NCBI RefSeq assembly: GCF_000183665.1
Contig: NC_014774.1
Coordinates: forward strand, 1-64,000
DNA length: 64,000 nt
DNA from: Candidatus Liberibacter solanacearum CLso-ZC1
Lineage (GTDB): Bacteria; Pseudomonadota; Alphaproteobacteria; Rhizobiales; Rhizobiaceae
Direction of reading: 5' to 3'
This document shows positions 45,599 through 56,889 of the stretch, one piece after another. Every line of letters begins with the position of its first letter. The stretch's first letter is position 1. The notes beneath the pieces were generated by a model. The model was given only the letters and a program-made list of their open reading frames with translations, did no database searches and was not told the DNA's origin. Both the position numbers and the translations under genes were made by a program.

Positions 45599-47329
45599 TT
45601 ATGAAGCACCCTTAAACTTCTTAAACCTCTTATTCGTATTATCGTAATTAGACCGAGATCTAAAACTAGAAGATCTCCCCCCCCTAAAATCGGGTTTTTC
45701 TCCATTCAAATACTTAATTGTAATACCCTTATCTAATTTCACAGGACGACGCAAAAACTCTACGCCTGATTCCGCAATCTCAATAAAAGTTTGATCAGGC
45801 AGCACACGAATCGCTCCAATGCTATGTCGATCAATCCCACTCTTACGACATAACATAGGTATCAACCATCTAGCTTCAGCTTTCTGTTCACTCCCTATAG
45901 ACAAAGAAAACCAAGAGGAATTTCTAAAATTATCTCGAGATGCTCCCCCAAATCTTGAATCCCTAGAATCATCTCGAAAACGATCTCTACCTGTACTCAA
46001 AGAAACAGCCTTTATTTTTTCTGGAGGACACATTCCTGCACGATTAAGGCGCAGAAAAGCAGCTGCTATTTTTTCAGGATCATGTTTTGCCAACAAATCA
46101 CCAATCGACTTTTTCTCATCCCCTTGGATAGGATCTATCAACAATGGATTATGAAGCATTCTTTGAGAATCACGCTCCATTATTGCCTCTACCGAAGGAG
46201 CCGATTCCCAAGTAGCAGAAACATTAGCTTCTTTAAACAAACGCTCAGCACGACGTTGCATATTTTGAGGGACAACAAAAACACTTACTCCCTTGCGCCC
46301 CGCTCGACCTGTACGACCGCTCCGATGCAATAAATTCTCGGGATTAGATGATAATTCAGCATGAATAACTATTTCAAGGTCTGGCAAATCAATACCACGC
46401 GCAGCAACATCTGTTGCTATACATACTCGAGCCCTCCCATCACGCATCATCTGAAGCGCATTACTACGCTCCTGTTGACTTAATTCTCCTGACAAAGCCA
46501 CAACCTGAAACAGATGTTCTCCTAATACTCTAGTAAAACGCGATACAGATGCACGCGTAGAACAAAATACGATTGCATTCTTTGCTTCATAATAGCGCAA
46601 TAGATTAACTATAGCATTATCACGATCACTTAACGATACCAAAATTGCACGATAATCTATATCACTATGTTGACGGTTCTCACTAGCTATATTAATACGC
46701 ACGGCATCTTTTTGATAATTCTTAGCTAACGTCGTGATAGCAGAGGAGATAGTAGCAGAAAACATTAACATGCGCCGCTTCTCTGGAGAAGAATCAAGGA
46801 TAAATTCTATATCATCACGAAAACCTAAATCAAGCATCTCATCAGCTTCATCAAGGATAACAGCCTTGAGATGAGACATATTTAAGCCCTTACCCCGAAT
46901 ATGATCACATAACCTACCCGGCGTCCCGACAACAATATGCGATCCATTTTGCAAATCCCGACGTTCACGATGTAAACTAACACCTCCAATACACACCGAA
47001 ACGACAACCCCTGTTTTCGCATAAAGCCATTCCAGCTCACGCCCAACTTGCATAGCTAATTCTCTCGTAGGAGCAATTGCAAGTGCAAGAGGAGCAGCTG
47101 CAGGACCGAAACGATCCTTTCCTTCAAGGAGATTAGAAGCTAATGCCAATCCAAAGGCTACAGTTTTTCCAGAGCCTGTTTGAGCAGAAACCAAAATATC
47201 CTTATCCCTCAAATTAGGATCCAGAACAGCCTTCTGAACTGCTGTTAAATTAACATACCCTCGTTCAGAAAGTGCATCTCCTATAACTTGAGGAATATCT
47301 TCAAAAATATTCATATAACGATTTTCCAT
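45599..47329 (-). CDS. deaD: DEAD-box RNA helicase (DeaD/CsdA-like)
   Basis: A 576-residue helicase. Motifs: Q motif near LTAVQKAVLDP, I AQTGSGKT, Ia PTRELAMQ, II DEAD (VILDEADEMLDLGF), III SAT, V ARGIDLP and VI HRSGRTGRAGRKG. After the core comes an RGG/SR-rich linker and a DbpA-type RNA-binding domain (WLIPMLCRKSGIDRHSIGAI), then a basic tail with RGGRSSSFRSRS. It probably unwinds rRNA or structured mRNA during ribosome assembly or cold. Transcribed alone. Confidence 0.9.
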   Translation of the reverse strand: MENRYMNIFEDIPQVIGDALSERGYVNLTAVQKAVLDPNLRDKDILVSAQTGSGKTVAFGLALASNLLEGKDRFGPAAAPLALAIAPTRELAMQVGRELEWLYAKTGVVVSVCIGGVSLHRERRDLQNGSHIVVGTPGRLCDHIRGKGLNMSHLKAVILDEADEMLDLGFRDDIEFILDSSPEKRRMLMFSATISSAITTLAKNYQKDAVRINIASENRQHSDIDYRAILVSLSDRDNAIVNLLRYYEAKNAIVFCSTRASVSRFTRVLGEHLFQVVALSGELSQQERSNALQMMRDGRARVCIATDVAARGIDLPDLEIVIHAELSSNPENLLHRSGRTGRAGRKGVSVFVVPQNMQRRAERLFKEANVSATWESAPSVEAIMERDSQRMLHNPLLIDPIQGDEKKSIGDLLAKHDPEKIAAAFLRLNRAGMCPPEKIKAVSLSTGRDRFRDDSRDSRFGGASRDNFRNSSWFSLSIGSEQKAEARWLIPMLCRKSGIDRHSIGAIRVLPDQTFIEIAESGVEFLRRPVKLDKGITIKYLNGEKPDFRGGRSSSFRSRSNYDNTNKRFKKFKGAS

Positions 47330-48089
47330 ACTTCAAATACTAGTGCTTAGTGATCAAGCTACAATGCAAATACGCAAATAACAGTTGATTCAAATTTCAA
47401 AGGGGAATGAATGACAAAACTACCAAAAGAAAATGAATTCTAGTATCAAAAACGATTTTGTATCATTCAAAAAATTTATAATCTAACTGATTATAAAGTT
47501 TGCCACCTAAACACTCAATAACTTCATTTCAACAAAAAGGAAAAAACCATCCCTATGGCTCATTCCAATACGACAACAAATACAAAAACTATCCTATGGC
47601 TCTTTCCAATACAACGATAAAATACACTATGGCTCATTCCAATACAACGATAAAAAATTACCAAACCATGGAAGAGGAAAGCTGAAATTCTAGCCATCCC
47701 ACACCCAACATGTAAAGAAACAAGTTTTAAAGAGATTCAACAGAAGAAATTAAATTCACCACTACTGCGATAATTTCACCATACAGAACCCCGCGAAAAA
47801 ATCACGTCTAGCCCGCGAATAACAGTTATGGCTTAGATGTACCCCATTTGTCAATATTACTATAATACGAAAAAAAACATTCTCATTTAAAGTAAACAAA
47901 AAAACGAAAATTAAAAACGATCTTCACAACGAATACTAACAATTAGCATCTGAAAGATGTCAAGTTCCAAACGCTATGAATCAAGAAACATCTGACCCAT
48001 ACCCTTGCTCCTTTATTTGCCTAGTGAATCAAATAAAAAACACGTATCTATAAGAGCATAGACACCAATGCTATACCACAAAAATATTT
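47330..48089. other. Long intergenic region with short direct repeats
   Basis: About 760 bases between the helicase and the aminotransferase genes. It holds the triple repeat described separately (47553-47655). A plus-strand frame at 47500-47685 is formed by that repeat and is not credible as a gene. Nothing else is recognised. Confidence 0.5.
47553..47655. repeat. Three imperfect direct repeats of about 28 bp
   Basis: CTATGGCTCATTCCAATAC with a following ACAACGATAAA-like part occurs at 47553, 47594 and 47627 (spacing 41 and 33 bp). Copy 2 has CTC-T for CTC-A. No gene is attached. Confidence 0.75.
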
Positions 48090-49311
<1,222 letters not shown>

Positions 49312-49405
49312 TCAACTCTAAAAAATTAAAATTCAATAATGGATAAAATAACCATTTCACATAAACAGTCAATCTATAATAGCAAAGCTAAAATATAGAA
49401 TAACA

Positions 49406-49479
49406 TGGAGCGGGTAGCGGGAATCGAACCCGCATACTCAGCTTGGAAGGCTGCTACTCTACCATTGAGTTATACCCGC
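49406..49479 (-). tRNA. tRNA-Gly (anticodon UCC)
   Basis: Read on the minus strand: acceptor GCGGGTA pairs with TACCCGC, D loop AACTCAATGGTAGAG, anticodon loop CTTCCAA (TCC), T arm GCGGGTTCGATTCCCGC, with CCA encoded. 74 nt. It lies 20 bp downstream of tRNA-Tyr, the pair that usually precedes tuf or the ribosomal cluster in rhizobia. Confidence 0.95.
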
Positions 49480-49499
49480 ACATAGAAAAAATGGAATAA

Positions 49500-49584
49500 T
49501 GGTGGAGGGAGTCGGATTTGAACCGACGTAGGATAAACCAACGGATTTACAGTCCGCCCCCTTTAACCACTCGGGCATCCCTCC
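49500..49584 (-). tRNA. tRNA-Tyr (anticodon GUA)
   Basis: Read on the minus strand: GGAGGGATGCCCGAGTGG start, anticodon loop CTGTAAA (GTA), a long variable arm as in bacterial tyrosine tRNAs, T arm CGTCGGTTCAAATCCGAC-like, CCA encoded. 85 nt. Probably cotranscribed with tRNA-Gly. Confidence 0.95.
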
Positions 49585-49738
49585 TACTATACACCACATC
49601 AAATATACCGTACTAAATAATCTTATGGTCTCTAAGCTCATCACTGTCAAGACAACATATAAAAATGATCAAATTCTTTTTTAAAAAACATTAATATCCA
49701 AAATCAATGTACTAAAATACTTCTATCATGGATACACT

Positions 49739-50641
49739 ATGATAGTTCAAACAAAAACCCCTTCAGAGGACAATACAATTATGAAATTAATGCCTCCTAA
49801 CAAAAATAATAAAATATCTTCTCCGAAAGATTCACACTATGCTAAACTGCGTAGAAATTACCGTGACAGAAAAAAAATACAATTAATTAATCAAAAAGAT
49901 ACATTGCAAAACAAACACATAACCCAAGCCAACAATTTATTTTTATATGGAATTCATACCGTAGGGGCAGCACTCAATAATCCCCAAAGGAAAATCTTCC
50001 AATTACTAGCAACGCGTAATTCTTTAACACGTTTAAATTGGGATGCTAATCGCCCCCATCCTTTTCCTGTTAAGATAGTATCACCATCAACAATAGACCA
50101 AATTGTGGGGAAAGAAGCTGTTCATCAAGGACTTGCACTAGAAACCACTCCTTTGTCTTCTCCAACACTTGATACAATTCAAAACAGTCAGCTGATCATC
50201 ATATTAGATCATATCAATGATCCCCATAACGTAGGTGCTATATTACGATCATCTGTCGCCTTTGGATGCGGTGGAATCATTACAACCAGACGATACAGTC
50301 CCAGCGAATCAGCGGTTCTCGCTAAATCTGCTTCAGGTGCATTAGAACATATCCCATACATTAGGATTGGCAACCTCACAGACGCCTTACACAAAATACA
50401 TGCGTGGCAATTTCAAACAATAGGACTCTCTTCTGAGAGCAATAACCCCTTGGAAAAAGAGATTAAAAGTGATAAAATAGCTCTTATTTTAGGAGCCGAA
50501 GGAAAAGGATTGCGTCAAAAAACCCAAGAAACAGCAACCTCTATAGCTCATCTTAATATGCCCGGCATCATCAAATCTCTCAATGTATCAAATGCCGCAG
50601 CTGTTGCCCTTTATATAACGCAAAACCACTTTGCAAAATAA
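49739..50641 (+). CDS. rlmB: rRNA 2'-O-methyltransferase, TrmH/SpoU family (RlmB-like)
   Basis: A protein of up to 300 residues. The SPOUT methyltransferase motifs are clear: LDHINDPHNVGAILRSSVAF (motif 1, with N and R), LILGAEGKGLRQ (motif 2) and LNMPGIIKSLNVSNAAAVAL (motif 3). An N-terminal RNA-binding domain (FLYGIHTVGAALNNPQRKIF) supports RlmB, which methylates G2251 of 23S rRNA. Basic N-terminal extension of 70 residues. ATG 49739 or ATG 49781 (GAGG 9 nt upstream) may be the start. Divergent from the two tRNAs. Confidence 0.88.
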   Translation: MIVQTKTPSEDNTIMKLMPPNKNNKISSPKDSHYAKLRRNYRDRKKIQLINQKDTLQNKHITQANNLFLYGIHTVGAALNNPQRKIFQLLATRNSLTRLNWDANRPHPFPVKIVSPSTIDQIVGKEAVHQGLALETTPLSSPTLDTIQNSQLIIILDHINDPHNVGAILRSSVAFGCGGIITTRRYSPSESAVLAKSASGALEHIPYIRIGNLTDALHKIHAWQFQTIGLSSESNNPLEKEIKSDKIALILGAEGKGLRQKTQETATSIAHLNMPGIIKSLNVSNAAAVALYITQNHFAK

Positions 50642-50820
50642 TTTACTATAACAAAGAACAATCCCATTGTATTGCTCTAAAAGACTCAATCTTTTTAATC
50701 TACATACTTGATCTTATTAGGTTGTTTTGATTTTAAATATCAACAAACATTTGATTTACATTAATCCTAGAAAATAGCTACAGCATATTCTCAGGATTTC
50801 TAAAGGGAGAAGAAATCAAA

Positions 50821-52029
50821 ATGGATTTTGAAAAATTTTTCAAAGATCAAATCAACTATTTACATCGTGAAAAACGCTATCGTGTTTTTACAGAACTTGC
50901 ATACGATCCATGCCGCTTTCCTTATGCGACCCATAATTCAGCCGAAGGATCCAAAAAAGTGACCATATGGTGTTCTAACGATTATCTTGGAATGGGAAAA
51001 AACCTAAAAGTCATAGAAAGCGCCAAAAAAACTTTTGAAAATTGCGGCATTGGAGCCGGAGGAACCCGAAATATCGCGGGAACAAATTATTATCATGTTA
51101 TGCTCGAAAAAGAATTATCTGATCTTCATGGCAAAGAATCTGCTCTTATATTTAATTCAGGCTATACTGCAAATTGGGCTACTATCGGAACCCTCTGCTC
51201 TCATATCGATAATATAGTATGTTTTTCCGACGCTCATAATCATGCCTCTATCATTGAGGGCATTCAGAAAGCTCGGTGTAAAAAAGTTATATGGAAACAC
51301 AATGATCTCGATGATCTCGAAAAACATCTTGCGGCAACAAGCCTTTCCACCCCGAAAATGATTATTTTCGAATCTATTTATTCAATGGATGGAGATATCG
51401 CTCCTATTAAAAAAATATGCGATCTTGCCGATAAATATCACGCTATAACTTATATAGATGAAGTGCACGCTGTTGGAATCCACGGGGAACGAGGCGCAGG
51501 AATATCTGAGCGCGAAGGAATTATGGATCGAATCACCGTAATATCAGGTACTCTTGCAAAAGGATTTGGCGCATTTGGTGGATATATCGCAGCTTCTGCC
51601 AGTTTATGTGACTTCATACGCTCTTTTGCTTCTGGTTTTATTTTTAGCACATCCTTACCACCAGCCATTGCTAACGCTGCCATAACCTCAATCCAATACC
51701 TCAAAGAACATGTTTGCGAACGAAATGTTTATCTAAAACGTGTCAAAAATCTCCGCGAAACCCTAGAAAAAAAGGCTATTCCTTGCATTCCAAATGAAAG
51801 TCACATTATCCCAATAATGGTCGGCGATTCTCAAAAGTGCAAATGGATATCTGATGTTTTACTCAAAGAATTTGGTATTTATATCCAACCAATTAACTAT
51901 CCAACCGTTGCAAGAAAAAAAGAACGATTACGTGTCACACTTACTCCTTTGCATACCGATTCCGATATAGAACATTTAGTTTCAAGCCTCGAGAATATTT
52001 GGCATGATATTGATTTGCACAAACCATGA
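50821..52029 (+). CDS. hemA: 5-aminolevulinate synthase
   Basis: A 402-residue PLP enzyme that makes ALA from glycine and succinyl-CoA, the start of haem synthesis in alphaproteobacteria (C4 path). Seen: [55 protein letters not shown], and the PLP lysine in [16 protein letters not shown]. Full length. AGGGAGAAGA precedes the ATG. It stands alone. Confidence 0.95.
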   Translation: MDFEKFFKDQINYLHREKRYRVFTELAYDPCRFPYATHNSAEGSKKVTIWCSNDYLGMGKNLKVIESAKKTFENCGIGAGGTRNIAGTNYYHVMLEKELSDLHGKESALIFNSGYTANWATIGTLCSHIDNIVCFSDAHNHASIIEGIQKARCKKVIWKHNDLDDLEKHLAATSLSTPKMIIFESIYSMDGDIAPIKKICDLADKYHAITYIDEVHAVGIHGERGAGISEREGIMDRITVISGTLAKGFGAFGGYIAASASLCDFIRSFASGFIFSTSLPPAIANAAITSIQYLKEHVCERNVYLKRVKNLRETLEKKAIPCIPNESHIIPIMVGDSQKCKWISDVLLKEFGIYIQPINYPTVARKKERLRVTLTPLHTDSDIEHLVSSLENIWHDIDLHKP

Positions 52030-52057
52030 CTTGCAGCAGATTAAAAACACAATTTTA

Positions 52058-53887
52058 TCAAATTGGTAAAGTCGCAGATAACAACCATGATAAAACTTTT
52101 GGATCATCTATCAATGGCATAAGAGTTTTATATACACGGCTATGATAATCATTAAGCCATTTCTTTTCCTCATTGGTCAGCAATTCAACAAGAATAAGCC
52201 TTCGGTCTATTGGACAAAGAGTAAGCGTGTTAAAACCAAGCATCAAACACTCACCACCATCAATTTTTATCGGATCAGTAACACAGAGAACATTTTCAAT
52301 ACGAATTCCAAAATCATTATATTTATAATAACCAGGCTCATTCGAAAGAATCATACCGGATAGAAGTGGCTGTTGATTCATTCTAGAAATACCTTGAGGT
52401 CCTTCGTGAACCGGCAAAAAAGAACCAATCCCATGACCAACACCATGAGCAAAATCTACGCCTGCCTTCCACAAAAAAAGACGTGCTATACTATCCAAAT
52501 CACAGCCACGTGTTTTTGGAGGGAATATCACATTCGAAAGAGCAATCATTCCTTTTAAGACCAAGGTAAAATAATACTTTTTCTCATGGTCCACATGACC
52601 AATAGCTATTGTTCTCGTGATATCCGTTGTGCCATTGACATACTGCGCCCCAGAATCCAATAAAAACAACTCATTGCCTTGCAAGATACGATTGCTTTGC
52701 GTAGTCACTCGATAATGAATAATCGCAGCATTTGGGCCAGAAGCAGCTATTGTGTTAAAGGCAATATCTAAAAGGGGATTATGCATCTTACGGCCTATTT
52801 CTTCACGATAATTCTCTAACTTTTTCACAACATCAATTTCAGTGATTGTCCCTAAATTACGCGAATCAAGCCAAGAAAGAAAACAAACCATCGCGACACC
52901 ATCTTGAATGTGCGCTAGTCTCATGCCTTCAATCTCAACTTTGTTTTTAACTGCACGCAATAAACAAGAAGGATCTGGACCTTCAACAACAACTCCATTT
53001 TCTTGAGAAATTACCTTGAAAAAGCGATAAGGAATCCACGTGGGATCGATAAGAATAGGCCTATTAGTTCGCGCCAAAGTAATTAATTGCAAATCAATCA
53101 TATCCATATCTAACGGCACTGCTACTGCAGATAAAAAAACTCTTAATTCTTCATTAATATACTGCTTGTCGATAAAAATATCAGCTTTTCCATTGGCATA
53201 TAAAATAGCTCGCGACAACGGATACGGTGCACATGAAATATCAAACCCGCGAATATTAAAAATCCATGCAACAGAAGAAGGATCACAGATTAAAACTGCT
53301 GCGACCTGCTTTTCATTCAGATTCTTACAAATATCGCGAATCTTTTCTTGAGATGATTTTCCTGCATAAGCTATATCTTGGATTGCAATCTTATGATGCA
53401 ATGGATGCGGACGATCTTCCCACAAACGATCAAGAGGATTATAAGGTAAATCAACTATAATCCCCCCTGTTTTATCCAACGATTTTTGCAACAAAGCAAC
53501 TTCAGAAATTGAATGCAATCGTGAATCCAATCCCAAACGAAGATCCGATAAAGCATTATCTAATATCCATACATGCAGTGGTTCAATTATAATATTTTTT
53601 ATCGTAAATAATGTTGTATCAACTTCCTGTTCTACCTGAAAAACATAACGTCCATCTACGAAAATAAAAGCTTCCTGGCGCAATACAACCGCTATTCCCG
53701 CTGATCCTGTAAAACCAGAAATCCAAGCGAGTCTTTCGGAACCTGAAGATACAAATTCACCCCTATATTCATCTGCACGTGGAATAAGAAAAGCATCTAT
53801 TCCTAATTGATCAAAACACGATCGCAGATTTTTTATCCTCTCAAATGATTTTTGGGACGATGATTGAACCTCAAAAGACTGGAACAT
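52058..53887 (-). CDS. pepP: Xaa-Pro aminopeptidase (M24B, aminopeptidase P family)
   Basis: A 609-residue protein of the long three-domain type. Two creatinase-like N-terminal domains are followed by a pita-bread M24 domain with metal ligands in LLDSGAQYVNGTTDITRTIA (two Asp), GHGIGSFLPVHEGP (His), LSNEPGYYKYNDFGIRIEN (Glu) and the last Glu region. It removes an N-terminal residue before proline from peptides. The C-terminal end lies only 28 bp from hemA (convergent). Confidence 0.9.
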   Translation of the reverse strand: MFQSFEVQSSSQKSFERIKNLRSCFDQLGIDAFLIPRADEYRGEFVSSGSERLAWISGFTGSAGIAVVLRQEAFIFVDGRYVFQVEQEVDTTLFTIKNIIIEPLHVWILDNALSDLRLGLDSRLHSISEVALLQKSLDKTGGIIVDLPYNPLDRLWEDRPHPLHHKIAIQDIAYAGKSSQEKIRDICKNLNEKQVAAVLICDPSSVAWIFNIRGFDISCAPYPLSRAILYANGKADIFIDKQYINEELRVFLSAVAVPLDMDMIDLQLITLARTNRPILIDPTWIPYRFFKVISQENGVVVEGPDPSCLLRAVKNKVEIEGMRLAHIQDGVAMVCFLSWLDSRNLGTITEIDVVKKLENYREEIGRKMHNPLLDIAFNTIAASGPNAAIIHYRVTTQSNRILQGNELFLLDSGAQYVNGTTDITRTIAIGHVDHEKKYYFTLVLKGMIALSNVIFPPKTRGCDLDSIARLFLWKAGVDFAHGVGHGIGSFLPVHEGPQGISRMNQQPLLSGMILSNEPGYYKYNDFGIRIENVLCVTDPIKIDGGECLMLGFNTLTLCPIDRRLILVELLTNEEKKWLNDYHSRVYKTLMPLIDDPKVLSWLLSATLPI

Positions 53888-54338
53888 ACTTTTTGCCTCC
53901 GAATATCTTTATAATCTTAATCAAGCAAATGATACTTGAAGAAAATTCCTATCAAAATCATATTTCATAACTCGTTGGAAAATAATTTACCTTTAAATCT
54001 ATGATAATGTATAAATAACCCTGATGATTAATGGAATTTATTAAAGGTACAAACGTATTATTCTTTCAGGAAATGTTTGATAATACAACAAAAAACAATC
54101 TAGGACCTGCCCTCAAAGCCCAAGAAATCTTGTTATTGTTTTCCTTTCTAGCGATTCTAGCAAGATCAACATTAAGGTCAACTTACTACTAAATTATTTC
54201 TTTTCTTCCTCTATAAAATTCAGCAATATCAATCACTCCATAAAATTAACTTATTGAAATTATAGACTATGAAATATTTTATATTATTAAACTAACTAGA
54301 TTGCATTCCGGAAGTAAATTATTAACCGATTTTTACTA
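53888..54338. other. Intergenic gap, no gene seen
   Basis: About 450 bases between the aminopeptidase and ftsK genes. I looked for a decayed membrane domain of FtsK on the plus strand and found none in frame. No RNA gene seen. Confidence 0.45.
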
Positions 54339-56639
54339 TTGTCATTTGGAAAGAAAAAATTAACCGTAGTGACAAATATGAAGTGTTCAAAAAAAAACAA
54401 CTCGCATTGGCCTAATATTTCACATAAACACGTGGATATTAAACGCTTTCTCCCACCATGGCACGAGGCATTCCTTCTCGGTCCTAACGTGCGTTTCACG
54501 CGTACGCCTGAAAATAATATCAATCAATACCATAACTATTCCACAGTACAAAAGTCCAAAAAAGTAGAACATTATAATATTAGTAATTATCTTCCCGAAC
54601 AATCAACGAAAGAATCTCTCCAGTCAACCAGCTCTCTTGTTAATTTAAAAACTCAATTTATGATGAATCAAGATTCTATTGCCGACCAATTCAAATCGCA
54701 AAAGACATCTTATGAATTACATCTTGTAAACAAAGATAACTCTCATTTCGAACAAAAGACACAAAAAGAAGAAGTACAACTCTCTTCAGAAGAAACAAAA
54801 ATAACGGATACAGTAAGTGACACTCCATACAAAATGAGTCAAAATCGTGGTACAGTGTCTTGGTTATCAGATTCTGCTTTTTTTGAGGGATTTTCCATAC
54901 CTATCCCCTCTATCCCTTTAAACAACCAACAACAGCATGTATCCAATTCATTACAATTAGCAGAAAAGTCTTCAACCAACACAGATCTTATTCCACAAAT
55001 ATTCAGAATTCCAGAAAACGCATATGATGGGGGAAATACCACTACTCATCAGCCCACCACTCCTATCATAAGAAAAAATCCAAAAAAATTTGCCACGAAT
55101 TCTGCCCATCAAGAATCTTTGTCTTCTGAAAAAATGACTACGAGTATAACGCAAGGTAATGCACAAAAAATTGATGCGGAAATACAATTATATGAACAAC
55201 CATGTTCATCTTTTTTACAAGAAAAATCAAACATTTCCTTTCAAAGGACAACTCATGAATACCTTGAAAAAAATGCTGGATTATTGGAAAATGTTCTTGA
55301 AGAATTTGGCATTAAGGGAGAAATTGTCAATGTTAATCCAGGGCCTGTAGTAACCTTGTATGAATTTGAGCCAGCGCCAGGCATTAAATCATCTAGAGTG
55401 ATAGGACTAGCCGACGATATTGCGCGCTCAATGTCTTCTTTGTCGGCTCGTGTTGCCGTCATACCTAAACGTAATGCCATCGGCATAGAACTCCCCAACG
55501 ACAATCGAGAAACTGTTTATCTTCGCCAAATAATCGAATCTCGAGCCTTCTCCTACTCCAAAGCCGATTTAGCTTTGTGCCTTGGAAAAACTATTGGTGG
55601 AGAATCTGTTATAGCCGATCTTGCAAAAATGCCCCATATCCTTGTAGCTGGAACTACTGGGTCTGGAAAATCTGTTGCTATCAATACAATGATTATGTCT
55701 TTGCTCTATCGTCTACACCCCGATGAATGTCGCATGATCATGGTAGATCCTAAAATGTTGGAATTATCTGTTTACGATGGCATCCCACATCTTTTAACCC
55801 CTGTTGTCACTGATCCTAAAAAAGCTGTTATGGCCTTAAAATGGGCAGTACGTGAGATGGAAGAACGATATCGTAAAATGTCCCAACTATCTGTACGGAA
55901 TATCAAGAGCTATAATGAGCGTATTATAGCTATGGATAAACAAAAATCAGAAGAATGTCCTAATGATGATATGCGACCTATGCCTTATATTGTCATTATC
56001 GTTGATGAGATGGCAGACTTGATGATGGTTGCGGGCAAAGAAATTGAAGGAGCTATTCAACGGTTGGCACAAATGGCACGCGCAGCAGGTATCCACTTAA
56101 TTATGGCTACACAAAGACCTTCTGTCGACGTGATTACTGGCACAATTAAAGCAAACTTTCCTATCCGCATATCATTTCAAGTAACTTCAAAAATTGACAG
56201 CCGCACCATCTTAGGCGAACATGGAGCAGAACAACTTCTTGGACAAGGAGATATGCTTTACATGTCTGGAGGAGGACGTGTTCAACGTGTACATGGCCCA
56301 CTAGTATCTGAAATTGAAATTGAAAAAGTTGTCCAACATCTGAAAAAACAAGGATGCCCCGAATATCTCAATACTGTTACCACTGATAACAGTAAGGATA
56401 GCACTAATATTGAACGTGAATCGGAAGCAAAGAAAGAACGCTATAACCTCTATGAGAAAGCTACTGATTTAGTAATAAACAATCAAAGATGCTCAACCTC
56501 TTTTATTCAACGTCGATTACAAATAGGTTACAATCGTGCCGCACTACTAGTTGAACGTATGGAACAAGAAGGACTGGTTAGCAAGGCAGATCATGTTGGT
56601 AAAAGGCATGTCTTTGCTCAAAAATCGAGTTCTGTATAA
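54339..56639 (+). CDS. ftsK: FtsK/SpoIIIE-type DNA translocase without membrane segments
   Basis: A 766-residue protein. The C-terminal 470 residues are a normal FtsK motor: alpha/beta domains with NVNPGPVVTLYEFEPAPGIK, Walker A GTTGSGKSVAINTM, the MVDPKMLELSVYDGIPHLL region, Walker B YIVIIVDEMADLMM, and a gamma domain (CSTSFIQRRLQIGYNRAALL) that reads KOPS. The N-terminal 300 residues are low-complexity, Ser/Gln/Asn-rich and without any hydrophobic helix, while typical FtsK has four. It may act as a soluble translocase in chromosome segregation. The frame starts at TTG 54339; ATG 54378 is an alternative start. Confidence 0.88.
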   Translation: MSFGKKKLTVVTNMKCSKKNNSHWPNISHKHVDIKRFLPPWHEAFLLGPNVRFTRTPENNINQYHNYSTVQKSKKVEHYNISNYLPEQSTKESLQSTSSLVNLKTQFMMNQDSIADQFKSQKTSYELHLVNKDNSHFEQKTQKEEVQLSSEETKITDTVSDTPYKMSQNRGTVSWLSDSAFFEGFSIPIPSIPLNNQQQHVSNSLQLAEKSSTNTDLIPQIFRIPENAYDGGNTTTHQPTTPIIRKNPKKFATNSAHQESLSSEKMTTSITQGNAQKIDAEIQLYEQPCSSFLQEKSNISFQRTTHEYLEKNAGLLENVLEEFGIKGEIVNVNPGPVVTLYEFEPAPGIKSSRVIGLADDIARSMSSLSARVAVIPKRNAIGIELPNDNRETVYLRQIIESRAFSYSKADLALCLGKTIGGESVIADLAKMPHILVAGTTGSGKSVAINTMIMSLLYRLHPDECRMIMVDPKMLELSVYDGIPHLLTPVVTDPKKAVMALKWAVREMEERYRKMSQLSVRNIKSYNERIIAMDKQKSEECPNDDMRPMPYIVIIVDEMADLMMVAGKEIEGAIQRLAQMARAAGIHLIMATQRPSVDVITGTIKANFPIRISFQVTSKIDSRTILGEHGAEQLLGQGDMLYMSGGGRVQRVHGPLVSEIEIEKVVQHLKKQGCPEYLNTVTTDNSKDSTNIERESEAKKERYNLYEKATDLVINNQRCSTSFIQRRLQIGYNRAALLVERMEQEGLVSKADHVGKRHVFAQKSSSV

Positions 56640-56889
56640 TGATATCTTTCCTCTACAATAGAACTTCACTCATATCATAAAATACGAGTATAATATAAAA
56701 GATGATAACAATACTCTTAGCGAACACTTCGTCCAAACGATTTTAAATAGCTAGCTCAAAGATTACACTACACAACGGAAGAACCACTCCAAATTCTTTT
56801 CTACATCTCGCAAAAGAAATGATTTTGTTCATGTTTTTATAAAGAATTAGAGCCTGCCACCCATATATAAAGCTAAACTATATAATTGA

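Noticed and set aside
47553..47655. CRISPR-like repeats
   Set aside because: Only three imperfect units with spacing of 41 and 33 bp, repeats not palindromic, no cas genes in the window.
47500..47685. Plus-strand frame of 61 codons
   Set aside because: Formed by short DNA repeats; no ribosome binding site or protein-like features.
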